From positions 35,300,501 to 35,364,500 of the forward strand of contig CM076143.1 of assembly GCA_038025085.1 (NCBI GenBank): DNA of 64,000 nucleotides. Direction: 5' to 3'. A program made the position numbers and the translations under genes. The DNA comes from Tetragonia tetragonoides. Lineage: Eukaryota > Streptophyta > Magnoliopsida > Caryophyllales > Aizoaceae. Shown here piece after piece: positions 34,880 through 45,385 of the stretch. Numbering within the stretch: the stretch's first letter is position 1; each line of letters starts with the position of its first letter. The notes under the pieces were generated by a model that worked only from the letters and a program-made list of their open reading frames with translations, made no database searches and had not been told where the DNA came from.

Positions 34880-35164
34880 GGAAGAAGGATGAACAAGCAA
34901 GCAAGAACAACAAGACAAAATGGAGAATTTCGAATTTTCTCTCTCCAAGGGTTTCAAAAACCCACTCACAAATAAACTTCAAATTATTCAAAGATTATGC
35001 GAAAGCAAGCAAATGCAAGCAAAAAGGAGCAAATTTGAGCCAGAATGAGCATGAATTAAAGTTTGAGCAACGATGGAGTTAGAGAGAGAGAGGCTCGAAA
35101 TTTTGGGGAAGAAATGACCCAAAGTCGGCCTTCTCTCACTTAAAACCCCAAGTCGTGCCACTGA

Positions 35165-35345
35165 ACCGGCCCAGCGGCCCGGTTCAGGGTCGCCCAGGCT
35201 CAACGGCCCAGCCGCTGACCCAAGCGACTATGCCGCTAGGCCGGGCGGCTGCCCTCAGCACCTCCACGATGCCATGTGAGCCTCTGAGCGGGCCCAATCA
35301 GGCCGCTCGGCCCTCAGCGGCCCAGAGCTTGGCCGCTGGACCACT
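35165..35345 (-). promoter_or_regulatory. AGCGG/CCGCT palindrome cluster upstream of the PMD gene of C
   Basis: AGCGG-like starts include 35173, 35202, 35223 and 35244, the last three exactly 21 bp apart, with CCGCT partners at 35212 and 35233. Longer-spaced pairs follow toward 35345. The cluster lies about 290-470 bp upstream of the PMD ATG. Confidence 0.6.
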
Positions 35346-35459
35346 TTTCTCTTCCGCCTCTCACGGGGGGGGCCCACGAGTTCCAATTCCGCGCGAGATT
35401 TTATTTCTTGACTGTTAGAAGCCCGGGAGATACGGGCACATCACCCAAAATGACCATTT

Positions 35460-35880
35460 TTCCCCCACAACACGGTATCCTATCCTAAGGACCCGGTATA
35501 ATCTAATTTTTGCAGGCACAGGCACAAATTCTAAGTTTGGCAAGCACAGGCATATAATCTAATTTTTGCAGGCACAGACACAAAATCCATTTTTTTCAGG
35601 CACAAGCATAATTTCTCAAGACACAAGCATTACATCATTTTCTCAAAAACACAGCAAGGCATCGGGAGCAACAGAGTCTCTTCTACGGGAGACTATTAAT
35701 TTAGTCTTACGTCTGCATCAGCAAGGCACATGCATTACTTGAGCAGAGCTACGCAACGCTCTTTGACGATGAGGCTATTAAATTTAGCGTCACGTTGACA
35801 CCCATAAACCAAAGCTACGCAACGCATTTTGACGTCGAGGCTAATAAAATTAGCGTTAGGTTGGCACCCGCAAAGAAGGT
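35460..35880 (+). repeat. Tandem repeats in the 3' UTR of element C
   Basis: Two sets are visible. Units around GCAGGCACAGGCACAAATTC recur between 35505 and 35640. A ~66-bp unit (AGCTACGCAACGC...GAGGCTA...TTAGCG...CACCC) starts at 35747 and 35813, with a degenerate copy before it. Such repeats upstream of the 3' LTR are known for Ogre/Tat elements. Confidence 0.6.
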
Positions 35881-36012
35881 AACCCTGACCACAGGCGGTC
35901 ATGATTTCCTTTTTTATCTTTTCCCTGACATAAAGCATTTTAAAAAAAAAAAAAGCACTGTAGGCATTTTTTTTAGCAAATACTTTCACCTTCGCTTTCA
36001 CAAGCTCGCCCA

Positions 36013-36026
36013 AAGTGGAAGCTTCT
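36013..36026 (+). other. Polypurine tract of element C
   Basis: CCCAAAGTGGAAGCTTC abuts the LTR start TGTAGACACC. The equivalent in element E is AAAGTAGGGGCTTC. Confidence 0.65.
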
Positions 36027-37602
36027 GTAGACACCCTAATCGGTTCTCATCCCCTGGCACCGCAAAGCCCGATGATGATGGTAATGGATTAACATGGACG
36101 TAAGTAAAAAAGGACATTGTTTGGAAATCTACACCAAATTCCTTGAAACCTCAATCTTTGGATAGCCCTTGTTATAAGGATTCCAACGCCTTTGACCTTG
36201 CCTCAATCAGGTTCCCGGATGAAGAGATATCGCGTCTTGAAGATTTGGGTCAAAATCGCTCAATCCTGACCCCCCGGGTCAGCCCAAGGGCAATTTCGTA
36301 ACTTACTGAACACAAAAAGTCAAAAATCCCTAGTCATGCGCGCGCCTCCGGGTCGAGCGGCTGACGCTGTTAGCCCGGCGGCACACGCGTGACAGCGGGG
36401 GCCCTCAGGGCAGCCGCTAGGCCCAGCGGCACGCCACTGAGCCCCAGCGGCCAGCCGCTAAGCTTCAGCGGCAGCCGCTGGCCCCCAGCTGCCCTCCGGG
36501 TAGCCACTGGGCCTGATTTTCTGGCTGGGCCGAGTTTGGCACCAGGTTTGCAGCCCTAGGCCCCTAATTTCGTCCCCTAACTCTGTAAATACTCCCTTTC
36601 ACCCTCTTTGAGTGAGGTTGGTCAGTTTATATTTTTGAGAGCAATTTGAGAGCACAAAATACCTCAAATCATAGAGAATTCAGATTTTGCAAAACTCAAA
36701 CAAGCCATTGCACCCAACCTAGCACCCAAGATTGATGAGCAATTCCAATTCTACTAGTCCCGTTCAAATAGAACGTCCAGGTTAACCATCCTGAGGGCCT
36801 AAATCTCTTATTAAACTTCTTCTTTTATTACTTATGATCATGTTTTATTTAGCTTTTGATTATGGTTTAATAATTATGCATGTTTTGACCTTTGTAAATA
36901 GTTATGCATGTTAGTTTAATTTAAAGCTAGCATCTTTTTATTAGTTTATGCAAGTTTGCATCTTTTTTTATTGTTTGTGCATGCATGTAGCAACCTCTTA
37001 GGTTTAGTTTACCATAAAGTTAATATTTTTGCATTGTTCTTCTATTGTAGTTACTAACAAATTTATTGATGTGCATATGCAATGCTTCGCGCATTTAGCA
37101 AAGTGTGGTAGGTTGGAGCGTTTTTATTGTTGCTCGCATCTTTTGCTTGTGTTTGATAATAAATATGCATGTAAATTGGATATAAATTGTGCAAAGTGAT
37201 AACGGTAAGTTATTTGGTTGTCCTTAACACGCCTAGTTGAATTTAGGATCTTGGACGACCGGATTTGTATGGAACCATATAGCTTAAATAAATATTTGAC
37301 ATGGATAGGCTTAGTAGAAGCCGTTAATTAAGGCGATTTAGATGAGATTCGTTTTTTTTATTTCGTACCTACACCCTCGAACTCAATATTTAATCCCTTG
37401 GGTATGAGTCAATTCACAATAGGAAGTGGGTGCACTTTTTGATTGTTTCCAATTGTTTCCTAAAAATTGGTGGCGACTTCATTGCTTGCGAATTATTATT
37501 CCCAATCACAATTAAATTACTATTGCATATGACGTATTATTTAAGAACCATTAATTTCAATTTAACACTTGCAAATTAGTGTCAGAAAGGCGAGGGTTCT
37601 TA
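36027..37602 (+). repeat. 3' LTR of element C (Ogre-like)
   Basis: It begins TGTAGACACCC and ends GGGTTCTTACA (inferred end). It contains a palindrome array (36356-36500), a TATA-like TGTAAATA (36584-36591), and GGTGGCGACTTC at 37468. That last motif also occurs inside the LTR of E, so I treat it as internal and not as a primer binding site. Confidence 0.7.
36356..36500 (+). promoter_or_regulatory. 21-bp-phased palindrome array in the LTR of C
   Basis: Half-sites start at 36356, 36377, 36404, 36425, 36446 and 36467, mostly 21 bp apart, with CCGCT or CCACT partners (for example AGCGGCCAGCCGCT at 36446). The array ends about 85 bp before the TATA-like site. Confidence 0.65.
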
Positions 37603-38047
37603 CACCAGAAAATCAGGCCGACTGGCCAACCGGAAAGCAGCTGAGGCTGTGCCGGTGGGCCTAGCGGCTGGACTAAATGCCCCCGCTGTCACGCATGTGC
37701 CGCTGGCTCGTTAGCGCCAGCCGCTCGACCAAGAGGCGCGCGCGCGACTAGGGATTTTTGTGCTCAGTAAGTTACGAAAATGCCCTTGGGCTGACCCAGG
37801 GGGTCGGGATTGAGTGGTTTTGACCCAAATCTTCAAGACGCGACAGCTCTTGATCCGGGAGCCTGATTGAGGCAAGGTCAAAGGCGTCGGAATCCTTATA
37901 ACAAAGGCTATCCAGAGACTGAGGTTTCAAGGAATTTTGTCTAGATTTCCGAGTAATGTCATTGTCTACTTACCTCCATGTTAATCCATTACCATAATCA
38001 TCGGGCTTTGCAGTGCCAGGGGATGAGAACCGCTTAGGGTGTCTACA
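37603..38047 (-). repeat. Minus-strand LTR fragment G (first ~445 bp)
   Basis: Read on the minus strand from 38047 it starts TGTAGACACCCTAAGCGG and follows the first ~500 bp of the C LTR closely, until CTGATTTTCTGG. The sequence upstream of its start is not purine-rich, so this is a 5' LTR. The C LTR end abuts its interior, which suggests C inserted into G. Confidence 0.75.
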
Positions 38048-39059
38048 ACAGAAATTAAAAATAGACTGGATGTTGTCATAATGACGACATCAAGATGGCA
38101 AGCTAACAGCCGCCAGCGGCGCTGGAATGAAAGCCTACTGTTGAAATCCCAGGGTCGCTAGTACCGCTCGCTGGGTCTCCGGGCCCGTCTTTTTTTAAGC
38201 CCAAATGCCAAATTTTGGCCATCCCTTCACCTGTTCAACCCTACTCCTTCACCTATAAATATGACCCTCGCCCTCAGTTTAAAACACACAGTCTACTGTT
38301 GACAACCTCCATTCTTGGTTGAGTACTCCCGAGCTTCCCCCTCTTTCTTCAAAATTCATTAGTTGAGATCTTGTCTTTACTATTTTTGCTAAACAGCGTA
38401 CAGTTCAGGTACTAACTCTTGAGGGCTCAAATTAAATTACTTGCTTAACTGTTTATTTTCTAGTAGTCACAATGTAGATATCATGCTAATCGTGCCTTTT
38501 ATTTCTTCCTAAAACTGTCTTTCAATACCAAGCATGTCTATTCGTTGTGATGTCAACTTGCCAATCGAATGCGTGCCTAAACAAGGGTCATTAATAATTG
38601 TTGTGGTGCTTGTGATGAACTAATTAATAGTCTAAGTCTAGGTTTGTTAATCCGGTTTGTGTGGGAATCATGTCTTTAAATTATTAAGCAAACTTGAGTT
38701 AGTAGAGGCCGTCATAAAACGGGCGATTTGGGTGCCTAACACCTTCCCACCTTGTAACTTCACCCCCGAACCCTTTTATTCTTGGTTACTCATATGTTCT
38801 ATATGGGCGGTCGTCTTTCGAAAAACATGATTAGTTCACTTATAGCGCTATTGGGTTGTCCCTTTGGATTGTCCCTTCGGTTTGTCCCTTCGATAAAACG
38901 CCGATAACAGATTTGTGACCTCTTTCATGGTTTTTATTCAATTCAAGTCTTTTCAAAAGCATTTCTAACTCGATGGTCCCTTGAACTTATGTAAACCCCT
39001 AGCTTACAAATTTTCTATAAGGACACACTCCGTGGCCGTGGAAATCCTGGGTCCTTACA
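38048..39059 (+). repeat. LTR2, Tat-type LTR lacking its 5' end
   Basis: It is a direct copy of LTR3 from AAATTAAAAATAGACTGG onward, with TATAAATA at 38254-38261, an AGCGG cluster at 38113-38180, and the end GGGTCCTTACA. It lacks the ~185 bp that begin LTR3, as expected if G (and through it C, R, A and B) inserted here. Confidence 0.65.
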
Positions 39060-39429
39060 GAAGGTCTCAGGTTTTTTCTCGATCACTCCTTCATTTCGAT
39101 CACATTCAAAAGCCCCATTCAAGAGCTTTCCAACGACACCTCTCGTGTCTTTTTCCGACTCCCGGTTGCCAAGTTGCTATTTGGTGGTAAAACCGTCTTT
39201 TACCACAGAAGGGTAAAACGGTCTTTTCATATTTTTGGAATACTAAATTTCATCCTGAAATTAAAAATAGACTGGATTTAGTCATTATGACGACATCCAG
39301 CTGGCAAGCTGACAGCCTCCAGGGACGATGGAATTACCAGCAGCGCCGCTAGAGGCTGTGGCGGCGCTCGCTGGGTCTCATGGCCCGTCTTTTTTTAAGC
39401 CCTAATCCCGAATTTCGGCCATCCCTTCA

Positions 39430-39434
39430 CCCGT
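39430..39434. repeat. Target-site duplication of CRM element D (CCCGT)
   Basis: CCCGT at 39430-39434 recurs at 45248-45252, directly outside TGATG...CATCA. Without D the flanks match LTR2 (CCCTTCACCTGTTCAACCC). Confidence 0.95.
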
Positions 39435-40095
39435 TGATGTGAAATAAGTAACAAAACGGAAATTAACCTTTGATAGTATCACACAAAGGGATCTTGTTCA
39501 AGAATCACTCAAGAACAACTCACGAATCACTCGTAAGGGTTTCAACCTGAATCACTCAGTTTGAGGGGTAAATACTCACGTATTCAATAATTAATCATCA
39601 AAGCACGAGTTTGCAGTAGCAAAGCTCTCCCCTATTTATAGACAAAGAAATCTAAAGCTATTCGGAATCCTAATCCTAGTCCGAATAGGAAACTAACTAC
39701 GAAACTGACTACAATTGTAAAACGGACTAACTAACAGCTTTCCTAATTCCTAATGGACTTCTAATACTAATAACAATCAGATTATTACTCTCCTAAACAT
39801 ATTCTAACTAATTAAGGGAATACTAAACGAAATCGAACTAAACAACTGATTACCTAGCGCCCAAGGCTCAAAACCGCTGGAACAGTTTCCTTGGCGCCCA
39901 AGGCTTCTTCTTTTCAGCTTCTAGTCATCTTCTTGCCACTCTAACATAGTTACCTCACACTTTACCTCACGTGGCATTATACTCTTGGCAATGAGCAGCT
40001 CAAGAACAAGCATTAATGTTTCAAGAACTTGGTTCTTGGACGTTCTTGATTCGTCGTCTTCTTGCTTGTCCTTTAACGTACTTGCTCCTGCATCA
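39435..40095 (-). repeat. 3' LTR of CRM element D
   Basis: 661 bp, TGATGCAGGAG to CACATCA on the minus strand. TATA is CTATAAATAGGGG (plus positions 39630-39642). It encodes the last ~58 residues of the polyprotein. Its three differences from the other LTR are at 39613 and two sites near 40007-40017. Confidence 0.95.
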
Positions 40096-43000
40096 ACCTC
40101 CCCTTCTTTAAAAGAATTTGCCCTCAAATTCGTATCCTCTAAGTAAGGGCTAAGATCACCGACATTGAAGGTTGAGCTCACGTTTCCATACTCACTAGGA
40201 AGATCAATCTTGTATGCATTGTCTCCAATCTTCTCTAGAACTTGAAAAGGACCATCTGCTCGAGGCATAAGCTTGTTCTTGCGTCTAGAAGGAAATCTTT
40301 CTTTGCGCAGGTGTAGCCAAACTAAGTCACCAGGTTCAAATAGAACTTGCTTTCTTCCCTTGTTAGCTCTAGCTTGGTACCTTGAGTTCATCTTCTCTAC
40401 TCGCGCACGAACTTGCTCACAGGTCTTCTTGAAAGCTTGTTGTCTTGCCTTGGCATCTACATTGATAACATCATCCCTAGGCAAAGACACGAAATCAATA
40501 GGCAAATAAGGATTAATGCCGTACACAATCTCAAATGGAGAACGACCCGTGGTAAATCCAGGCGTTCTGTTATATGCAAACTCCGCATGTGCTAGCTTAA
40601 TATCCCAATCTTTTGTGCTTCTACTCACCAACCCTCTAAGCAAAGTACCAAGGGTCCTGTTTGTAACCTCGGTTTGCCCATCTGTTTGTGGGTGATGTGA
40701 AGTGCTAAAGAGTAACTTCGTCCCAACGGGTCTCCAAAGTGTCTTCCAAAAGTAACTCAGAAACTTAGTATCTCGATCCGACACAATGGTCTTGGGAATG
40801 CCATGTAGCCTCACTATCTCTTTATAGAACAAGTCAGCAACATGAGAGGCGTCATCGGTCTTGTGACATGGCACAAAGTGCGCCATCTTGGACAATCTAT
40901 CAACAACAACCATCACAGCATCTTTTCCCCTTTGAGTTCTAGGGAGTGCCACAATGAAATCCATGCTCACACTCTCCCAGGGAATGCTAGGAACCGGTAA
41001 TGGTGTGTATAACCCTTTGTGAAAAGCACTCTTGGCCCGTTGACATGTAGCGCATCTCGTCACAATAGCATGTACATCTTTGAGCATCTTAGGCCAATAA
41101 AAGTGTTCTTGTAACAGCTCAAGGGTTTTAGTTACTCCAAAATGTCCAGCTAATCCTCCCGAGTGAACTTCTCTAACCAATAGCTCACGTACAGAGGACC
41201 TAGGAACACAGAACTTGTTCCTCTTGAATAGAAACCCATCTTGTATGAAATAATCACCATGCTCCCCTTCTTTGCAAGCTCTAAATGACTCAGAGAAATC
41301 AGCATCCTTGTCATATAGTTCTTGGAGATGTTCAAAGCCTAGGAGCTTCGCTTCAAGTGTCACAAGCAAGTGGTTTCTTCGTGAAAGAGCATCAGCAACA
41401 ACATTTCTCTTCCCATCTTTGTACTTGGCCGAGAATGTAAAAGATTGTAGAAACTCTACCCACTTGGCATGTCTAGGGTTTAGTTTCTGTTGGCCATGAA
41501 TGTACTTGAGAGCTTCATGATCCGAGTGCAACACAAAAGGCTTAGGCCTTAAATAATGGGACCAATGCTCCAAAGCTCTCACAATTGCATAGAACTCTCG
41601 ATCATATGTAGAATAATTCAAACGAGCTCCATTCAATTTCTCACTAAAATAGGCAATAGGACGTTTTTCTTGAATTAAAACAGCGCCTATACCCACCCCA
41701 CTAGCATCACATTCAACCTCAAACAATCTATCAAAATCGGGTAATGCTAGAATAGGTGCTTGACACAACTTCTCTTTGACCTCAACAAAGGCCTTTTGCG
41801 CACTTTCACTCCAATTAAACTCTCCTTTTTTCATTAATTCAGTAATAGGAGCAGTAATGGAACTAAAATTGCGTATAAACCTCCGATAAAATGATGCCAA
41901 GCCATGAAAACTACGTACCTCATGTATATTGGTTGGAGCTGGCCATGAAGCCATAGCTTCTACCTTGGACGGATCAACATGTTCACCATCTTTGGATACA
42001 ATGTAACCAAGGAATATAACCTTAGGAAGCATGAAATCACACTTCTCTAACTTGCCAAAAAGCTGTTGTTCCTTTAGCTTCTCAAATACGCGCTGTAGAT
42101 GTACTATATGTTCCTCCTTGGTCTTGCTGAATATAAGAATATCATCAAGGTAAACCACAACAAATTTACCAAGGAATGCTCTCAATACCTCGTTCATCAA
42201 CCTCATGAATGTGCTAGGAGCGTTGCACAAGCCAAAAGGCATTACTAACCACTCATACAAACCATGTCGTGTCTTGAATGCGGTTTTCCATTCATCCCCC
42301 TCCTTGATTCTCACTTGATGGTATCCAGCTCTAAGATCTATCTTGGAAAACAACTGGGAACCATGTAGCTCGTCTAACATATCGTCTAATCTTGGCATAG
42401 GGAACCTATATTTGATTGTGATATTGTTGACAGCTCTACTATCAATGCACATACGCCATGTCCCATCTTTCTTAGGCACAAGTAACGCAGGAACAGCGCA
42501 TGGACTTAGACTTTCTCTCACATAGCCTCTTTGCACAAGCTCTTCAACTTGTCTTTGTAATTCTTTGGCTTCTTCGGGGTTACACCGATATGCTGGCCTA
42601 TTTGGAAGTGGTGCTCCAGGAACTAGGTCAATTTGGTGTTCTATGCCACGCATAGGAGGTAAACCATGGGGTAACTCCTCGGGGAACACTTCTTTGAACC
42701 TCTCTAACAATAGGCGTAACTCAGGATCATAATTGCGATTGTTACACATGTTAGGTTCAAACAACAACACTAGGTAGCTCATAGTTTCACTAGCCACCTC
42801 TTTTTCCATCTCTTTCTCTCCTATGACCATTACACGACTCGCCTTTTTACTAGCCTTTGCTTCTTTAACTTCAGTGGCAGTCAAGGGTAACAATTTGATT
42901 CGTTTCTGGTTATGCTCAACAGTATAGATATTGTTTACACCATCATGACTAACTTTCCTATCAAATTGCCAAGGACGACCTAACAATATATGACAAACAC

Positions 43001-44606
43001 CCATAGGCAGTACATCACACCATAGATTGTCTTTATAACACCCTAAAGTAAAGCAAACTCTAGCTTGTTTAGTCACTTTTAACCCTCCCCCATCATTCAA
43101 CCATTGCACAGTATAGGGTTTAGGATGACTTTTAGTAGGCAAATCAAGCTTATCAACCATCTCTTTAGAGGCAACATTAGTACAACTCCCAGAGTCAATA
43201 ATCAAATTGCAAACTTTACCTCTAACCTTGCAGCGAGAATGGAATATTTGCTCCCTTTGGTCGGACTCATCATCGGCCACAGTCGTATGTAGCAGCTTCG
43301 TAAGGATTAGGGTCTCTCCAACCTCGGGTATACCATAATCTTCAATGAATGGCTCTCCAATATTTTCATCACTATCCTCGGTTATGGGCATAACAAACGA
43401 GGGCTCCATCTCTTCTAGCTCAGCGATGGTGAGCGCTTTCTTCGAGCCGCACTCATAGGCATAGTGTCCATATCCTTGACACTTGAAACAACGCAGTTGG
43501 TTCTTGTCCTTAGTAGCCACGGCTTTGCCTTTGTCTTGAGTTACGGGCTTGCTAGGGACACTTGCGCTCTTGGAGAATGTTGCATTCTCTCTTGCATTGT
43601 ATTGGTTCCGAAAATTTGTATAGCCTTTAATCACATCTCGGGCAACCGGTTTTTGCTCCTTCTCTTGCTTCTCAATCTTGAGAGCAATTTTGCAGACGTC
43701 CTCAAAGGTTACGTAAGGAACAAGCTCTACCTTGCGCCTTAGAGTTGGGTTTAGACCTTTGATGAACCGCGCAATCTTTAACTCCTCCTTCTCCTCAAGA
43801 TCACACATCATGTGCATATGTTCAAACTTCTGGAGGTAGTCTTGTACACTTGAGGTTTCTTGGCTTAAGGATGTGAGTTTCAAAAACTGTTCTTGCTCAA
43901 ATTCTTTAGGCAAAAATCGTTTCTTTAAATATTTCTTGAGTTTGTCCCAAGTCTCAATCTTTGCTTTTTCTTCCTTCTTGCGTCGAGCCTTTAGGTTTTC
44001 ATACCATAAAGAAGCATGCTTGGTGAGTTTAAGCGTGGCTAACTTGCATCTTCGCCGCTCATCATACTCCTTGTATTCAAAGACTCTCTCCATAGTTCTA
44101 AGCCAATCAAGAAAGGCCTCTGGGTCGTAGGAACCGTCATATTCAGGGAGTTCGACCTTCAAGTTCCTGTCATCATCATAGGGATGTCGTGGTTTAGGAG
44201 CGTCATTGGTTCTAGTCCCACTTGTGTCTTCAAACTCCTCATCGAAGTCGGGGTCACGGTTGTGGTTTCTCCAATGAATTTTGCGCATCCTTGTCTCCAT
44301 GTTCTCCCTATCTTCTTGGTTTCTTCTTTCCATAGCAGCCATCCGCTCTTCTTGAGATTTGAAAGACGTCCTAAGATCCTCCATGGCTGTTAACAACTTT
44401 GCTAGTTCGCTGGGCTCACCCATAGCTTCGGTTGTTGGTTTCTTGGGGGTTTCTTGGCTGTCTTCGTGAACAAAGGGTGGATCTTGCAAGAATCTTTCTC
44501 TAAAGCTCGCTATGGTGTCGTGTTTATGCTCAGGACCGTGTTGTTTAAACTTAAGAAAGCTCAAACCTTTAGCTCTGATACCAAGTTGATGTGAAATAAG
44601 TAACAA
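39921..44606 (-). CDS. CRM gag-pol polyprotein, 1561 aa, intact
   Basis: A single ORF holds all domains. Gag is followed by zinc knuckle CFKCQGYGHYAYEC (~residue 372), protease LIIDSGSCTN (~470), RT with YLDDILIFS (~818) and RNase H from ECDASGVGIG (~966). The integrase has finger CATCQRAK (~1187), catalytic motifs SMDF (~1215), SDRDTKF (~1275) and GQTEV (~1312), and the ADGPFQVLEKIGDNAYKIDL segment (~1450). No motif is lost. The first ATG (44606) lies in the 5' LTR, 20 bp from its end, and the frame crosses the PBS. A more conventional gag start may be MGEPSELAKLL (~residue 62). The stop lies 175 bp inside the 3' LTR. CRM integrases carry a C-terminal CR motif thought to direct insertion to centromeric chromatin; whether this tail is one needs an alignment. 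Confidence 0.93.
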   Translation of the reverse strand: MLLISHQLGIRAKGLSFLKFKQHGPEHKHDTIASFRERFLQDPPFVHEDSQETPKKPTTEAMGEPSELAKLLTAMEDLRTSFKSQEERMAAMERRNQEDRENMETRMRKIHWRNHNRDPDFDEEFEDTSGTRTNDAPKPRHPYDDDRNLKVELPEYDGSYDPEAFLDWLRTMERVFEYKEYDERRRCKLATLKLTKHASLWYENLKARRKKEEKAKIETWDKLKKYLKKRFLPKEFEQEQFLKLTSLSQETSSVQDYLQKFEHMHMMCDLEEKEELKIARFIKGLNPTLRRKVELVPYVTFEDVCKIALKIEKQEKEQKPVARDVIKGYTNFRNQYNARENATFSKSASVPSKPVTQDKGKAVATKDKNQLRCFKCQGYGHYAYECGSKKALTIAELEEMEPSFVMPITEDSDENIGEPFIEDYGIPEVGETLILTKLLHTTVADDESDQREQIFHSRCKVRGKVCNLIIDSGSCTNVASKEMVDKLDLPTKSHPKPYTVQWLNDGGGLKVTKQARVCFTLGCYKDNLWCDVLPMGVCHILLGRPWQFDRKVSHDGVNNIYTVEHNQKRIKLLPLTATEVKEAKASKKASRVMVIGEKEMEKEVASETMSYLVLLFEPNMCNNRNYDPELRLLLERFKEVFPEELPHGLPPMRGIEHQIDLVPGAPLPNRPAYRCNPEEAKELQRQVEELVQRGYVRESLSPCAVPALLVPKKDGTWRMCIDSRAVNNITIKYRFPMPRLDDMLDELHGSQLFSKIDLRAGYHQVRIKEGDEWKTAFKTRHGLYEWLVMPFGLCNAPSTFMRLMNEVLRAFLGKFVVVYLDDILIFSKTKEEHIVHLQRVFEKLKEQQLFGKLEKCDFMLPKVIFLGYIVSKDGEHVDPSKVEAMASWPAPTNIHEVRSFHGLASFYRRFIRNFSSITAPITELMKKGEFNWSESAQKAFVEVKEKLCQAPILALPDFDRLFEVECDASGVGIGAVLIQEKRPIAYFSEKLNGARLNYSTYDREFYAIVRALEHWSHYLRPKPFVLHSDHEALKYIHGQQKLNPRHAKWVEFLQSFTFSAKYKDGKRNVVADALSRRNHLLVTLEAKLLGFEHLQELYDKDADFSESFRACKEGEHGDYFIQDGFLFKRNKFCVPRSSVRELLVREVHSGGLAGHFGVTKTLELLQEHFYWPKMLKDVHAIVTRCATCQRAKSAFHKGLYTPLPVPSIPWESVSMDFIVALPRTQRGKDAVMVVVDRLSKMAHFVPCHKTDDASHVADLFYKEIVRLHGIPKTIVSDRDTKFLSYFWKTLWRPVGTKLLFSTSHHPQTDGQTEVTNRTLGTLLRGLVSRSTKDWDIKLAHAEFAYNRTPGFTTGRSPFEIVYGINPYLPIDFVSLPRDDVINVDAKARQQAFKKTCEQVRARVEKMNSRYQARANKGRKQVLFEPGDLVWLHLRKERFPSRRKNKLMPRADGPFQVLEKIGDNAYKIDLPSEYGNVSSTFNVGDLSPYLEDTNLRANSFKEGEVDAGASTLKDKQEDDESRTSKNQVLETLMLVLELLIAKSIMPREVKCEVTMLEWQEDD
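40096..40109 (-). other. Polypurine tract of CRM element D
   Basis: On the minus strand AAAGAAGGGGAGGT abuts the 3' LTR (TGATGCAGG). It is inside the open reading frame. Confidence 0.85.
44572..44583 (-). other. Primer binding site of CRM element D (initiator tRNA-Met)
   Basis: TGGTATCAGAGC on the minus strand, three bases after the 5' LTR, is a perfect initiator tRNA-Met site. Confidence 0.93.
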
Positions 44607-45247
44607 AACGGAAATTAACCTTTGATAGTATCACACAAAGGGATCTTGTTCAAGAATCACTCAAGAACAACTCACGAATCACTCGTAAGGGTTTCAACCT
44701 GAATCACTCAGTTTGAGGGGTAAATACTCACGTATTCAATAATTAATCATCAAAGCACGAGTTTACAGTAGCAAAGCTCTCCCCTATTTATAGACAAAGA
44801 AATCTAAAGCTATTCGGAATCCTAATCCTAGTCCGAATAGGAAACTAACTACGAAACTGACTACAATTGTAAAACGGACTAACTAACAGCTTTCCTAATT
44901 CCTAATGGACTTCTAATACTAATAACAATCAGATTATTACTCTCCTAAACATATTCTAACTAATTAAGGGAATACTAAACGAAATCGAACTAAACAACTG
45001 ATTACCTAGCGCCCAAGGCTCAAAACCGCTGGAACAGTTTCCTTGGCGCCCAAGGCTTCTTCTTTTCAGCTTCTAGTCATCTTCTTGCCACTCTAACATA
45101 GTTACCTCACACTTTACCTCACGTGGCATTATACTCTTGGCAATGAGCAGCTCAAGATCAAGCATTAACGTTTCAAGAACTTGGTTCTTGGACGTTCTTG
45201 ATTCGTCGTCTTCTTGCTTGTCCTTTAACGTACTTGCTCCTGCATCA
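44587..45247 (-). repeat. 5' LTR of CRM element D
   Basis: 661 bp, differing from the 3' LTR at only three positions by direct reading (one near 44765, two near 45157-45169). TATA is at plus 44782-44794. Confidence 0.95.
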
Positions 45248-45385
45248 CCCGTCCAACCCTATTTCCTTCCCTCTAAATATGACCCTCGACCCTCAGTTCA
45301 AAACACACAGTCTACAGTTGACAACCTCTATTCTCAGGAGTATTAACACTAAGCTTCCCCCTCTCTCTTCCAAATTTGAGATCTT

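Larger units (their letters stand above)
30672..37602 (+). mobile_element. Ogre-like Tat element C, 3' part with two antisense genes
   Basis: It consists of two antisense spliced pseudogenes, a repeat-rich 3' UTR, a PPT (36013-36026) and a 3' LTR (36027-37602). R interrupts the first antisense gene, so pol and the 5' LTR should lie left of the window. The layout (PMD gene, palindrome array, tandem repeats, PPT, LTR) mirrors element E. Confidence 0.7.
39435..45247 (-). mobile_element. CRM-type (centromeric) chromovirus D, complete and apparently intact
   Basis: It is 5813 bp long on the minus strand, with two 661-bp LTRs that differ at three positions, a perfect PBS, a PPT, a CCCGT duplication and a single uninterrupted 1561-codon ORF. 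The sequence type, the short LTRs, the absence of a chromodomain and an ORF running through the PPT into the 3' LTR fit the CRM lineage. The near-identical LTRs imply recent insertion. Confidence 0.9.

Noticed and set aside
37466..37482. GGTGGCGACTTC as a primer binding site after the C LTR
   Set aside because: The same motif lies inside the LTR of E, and the C sequence continues to a TTACA end like LTR2 and LTR3, so I treat it as an internal LTR motif.
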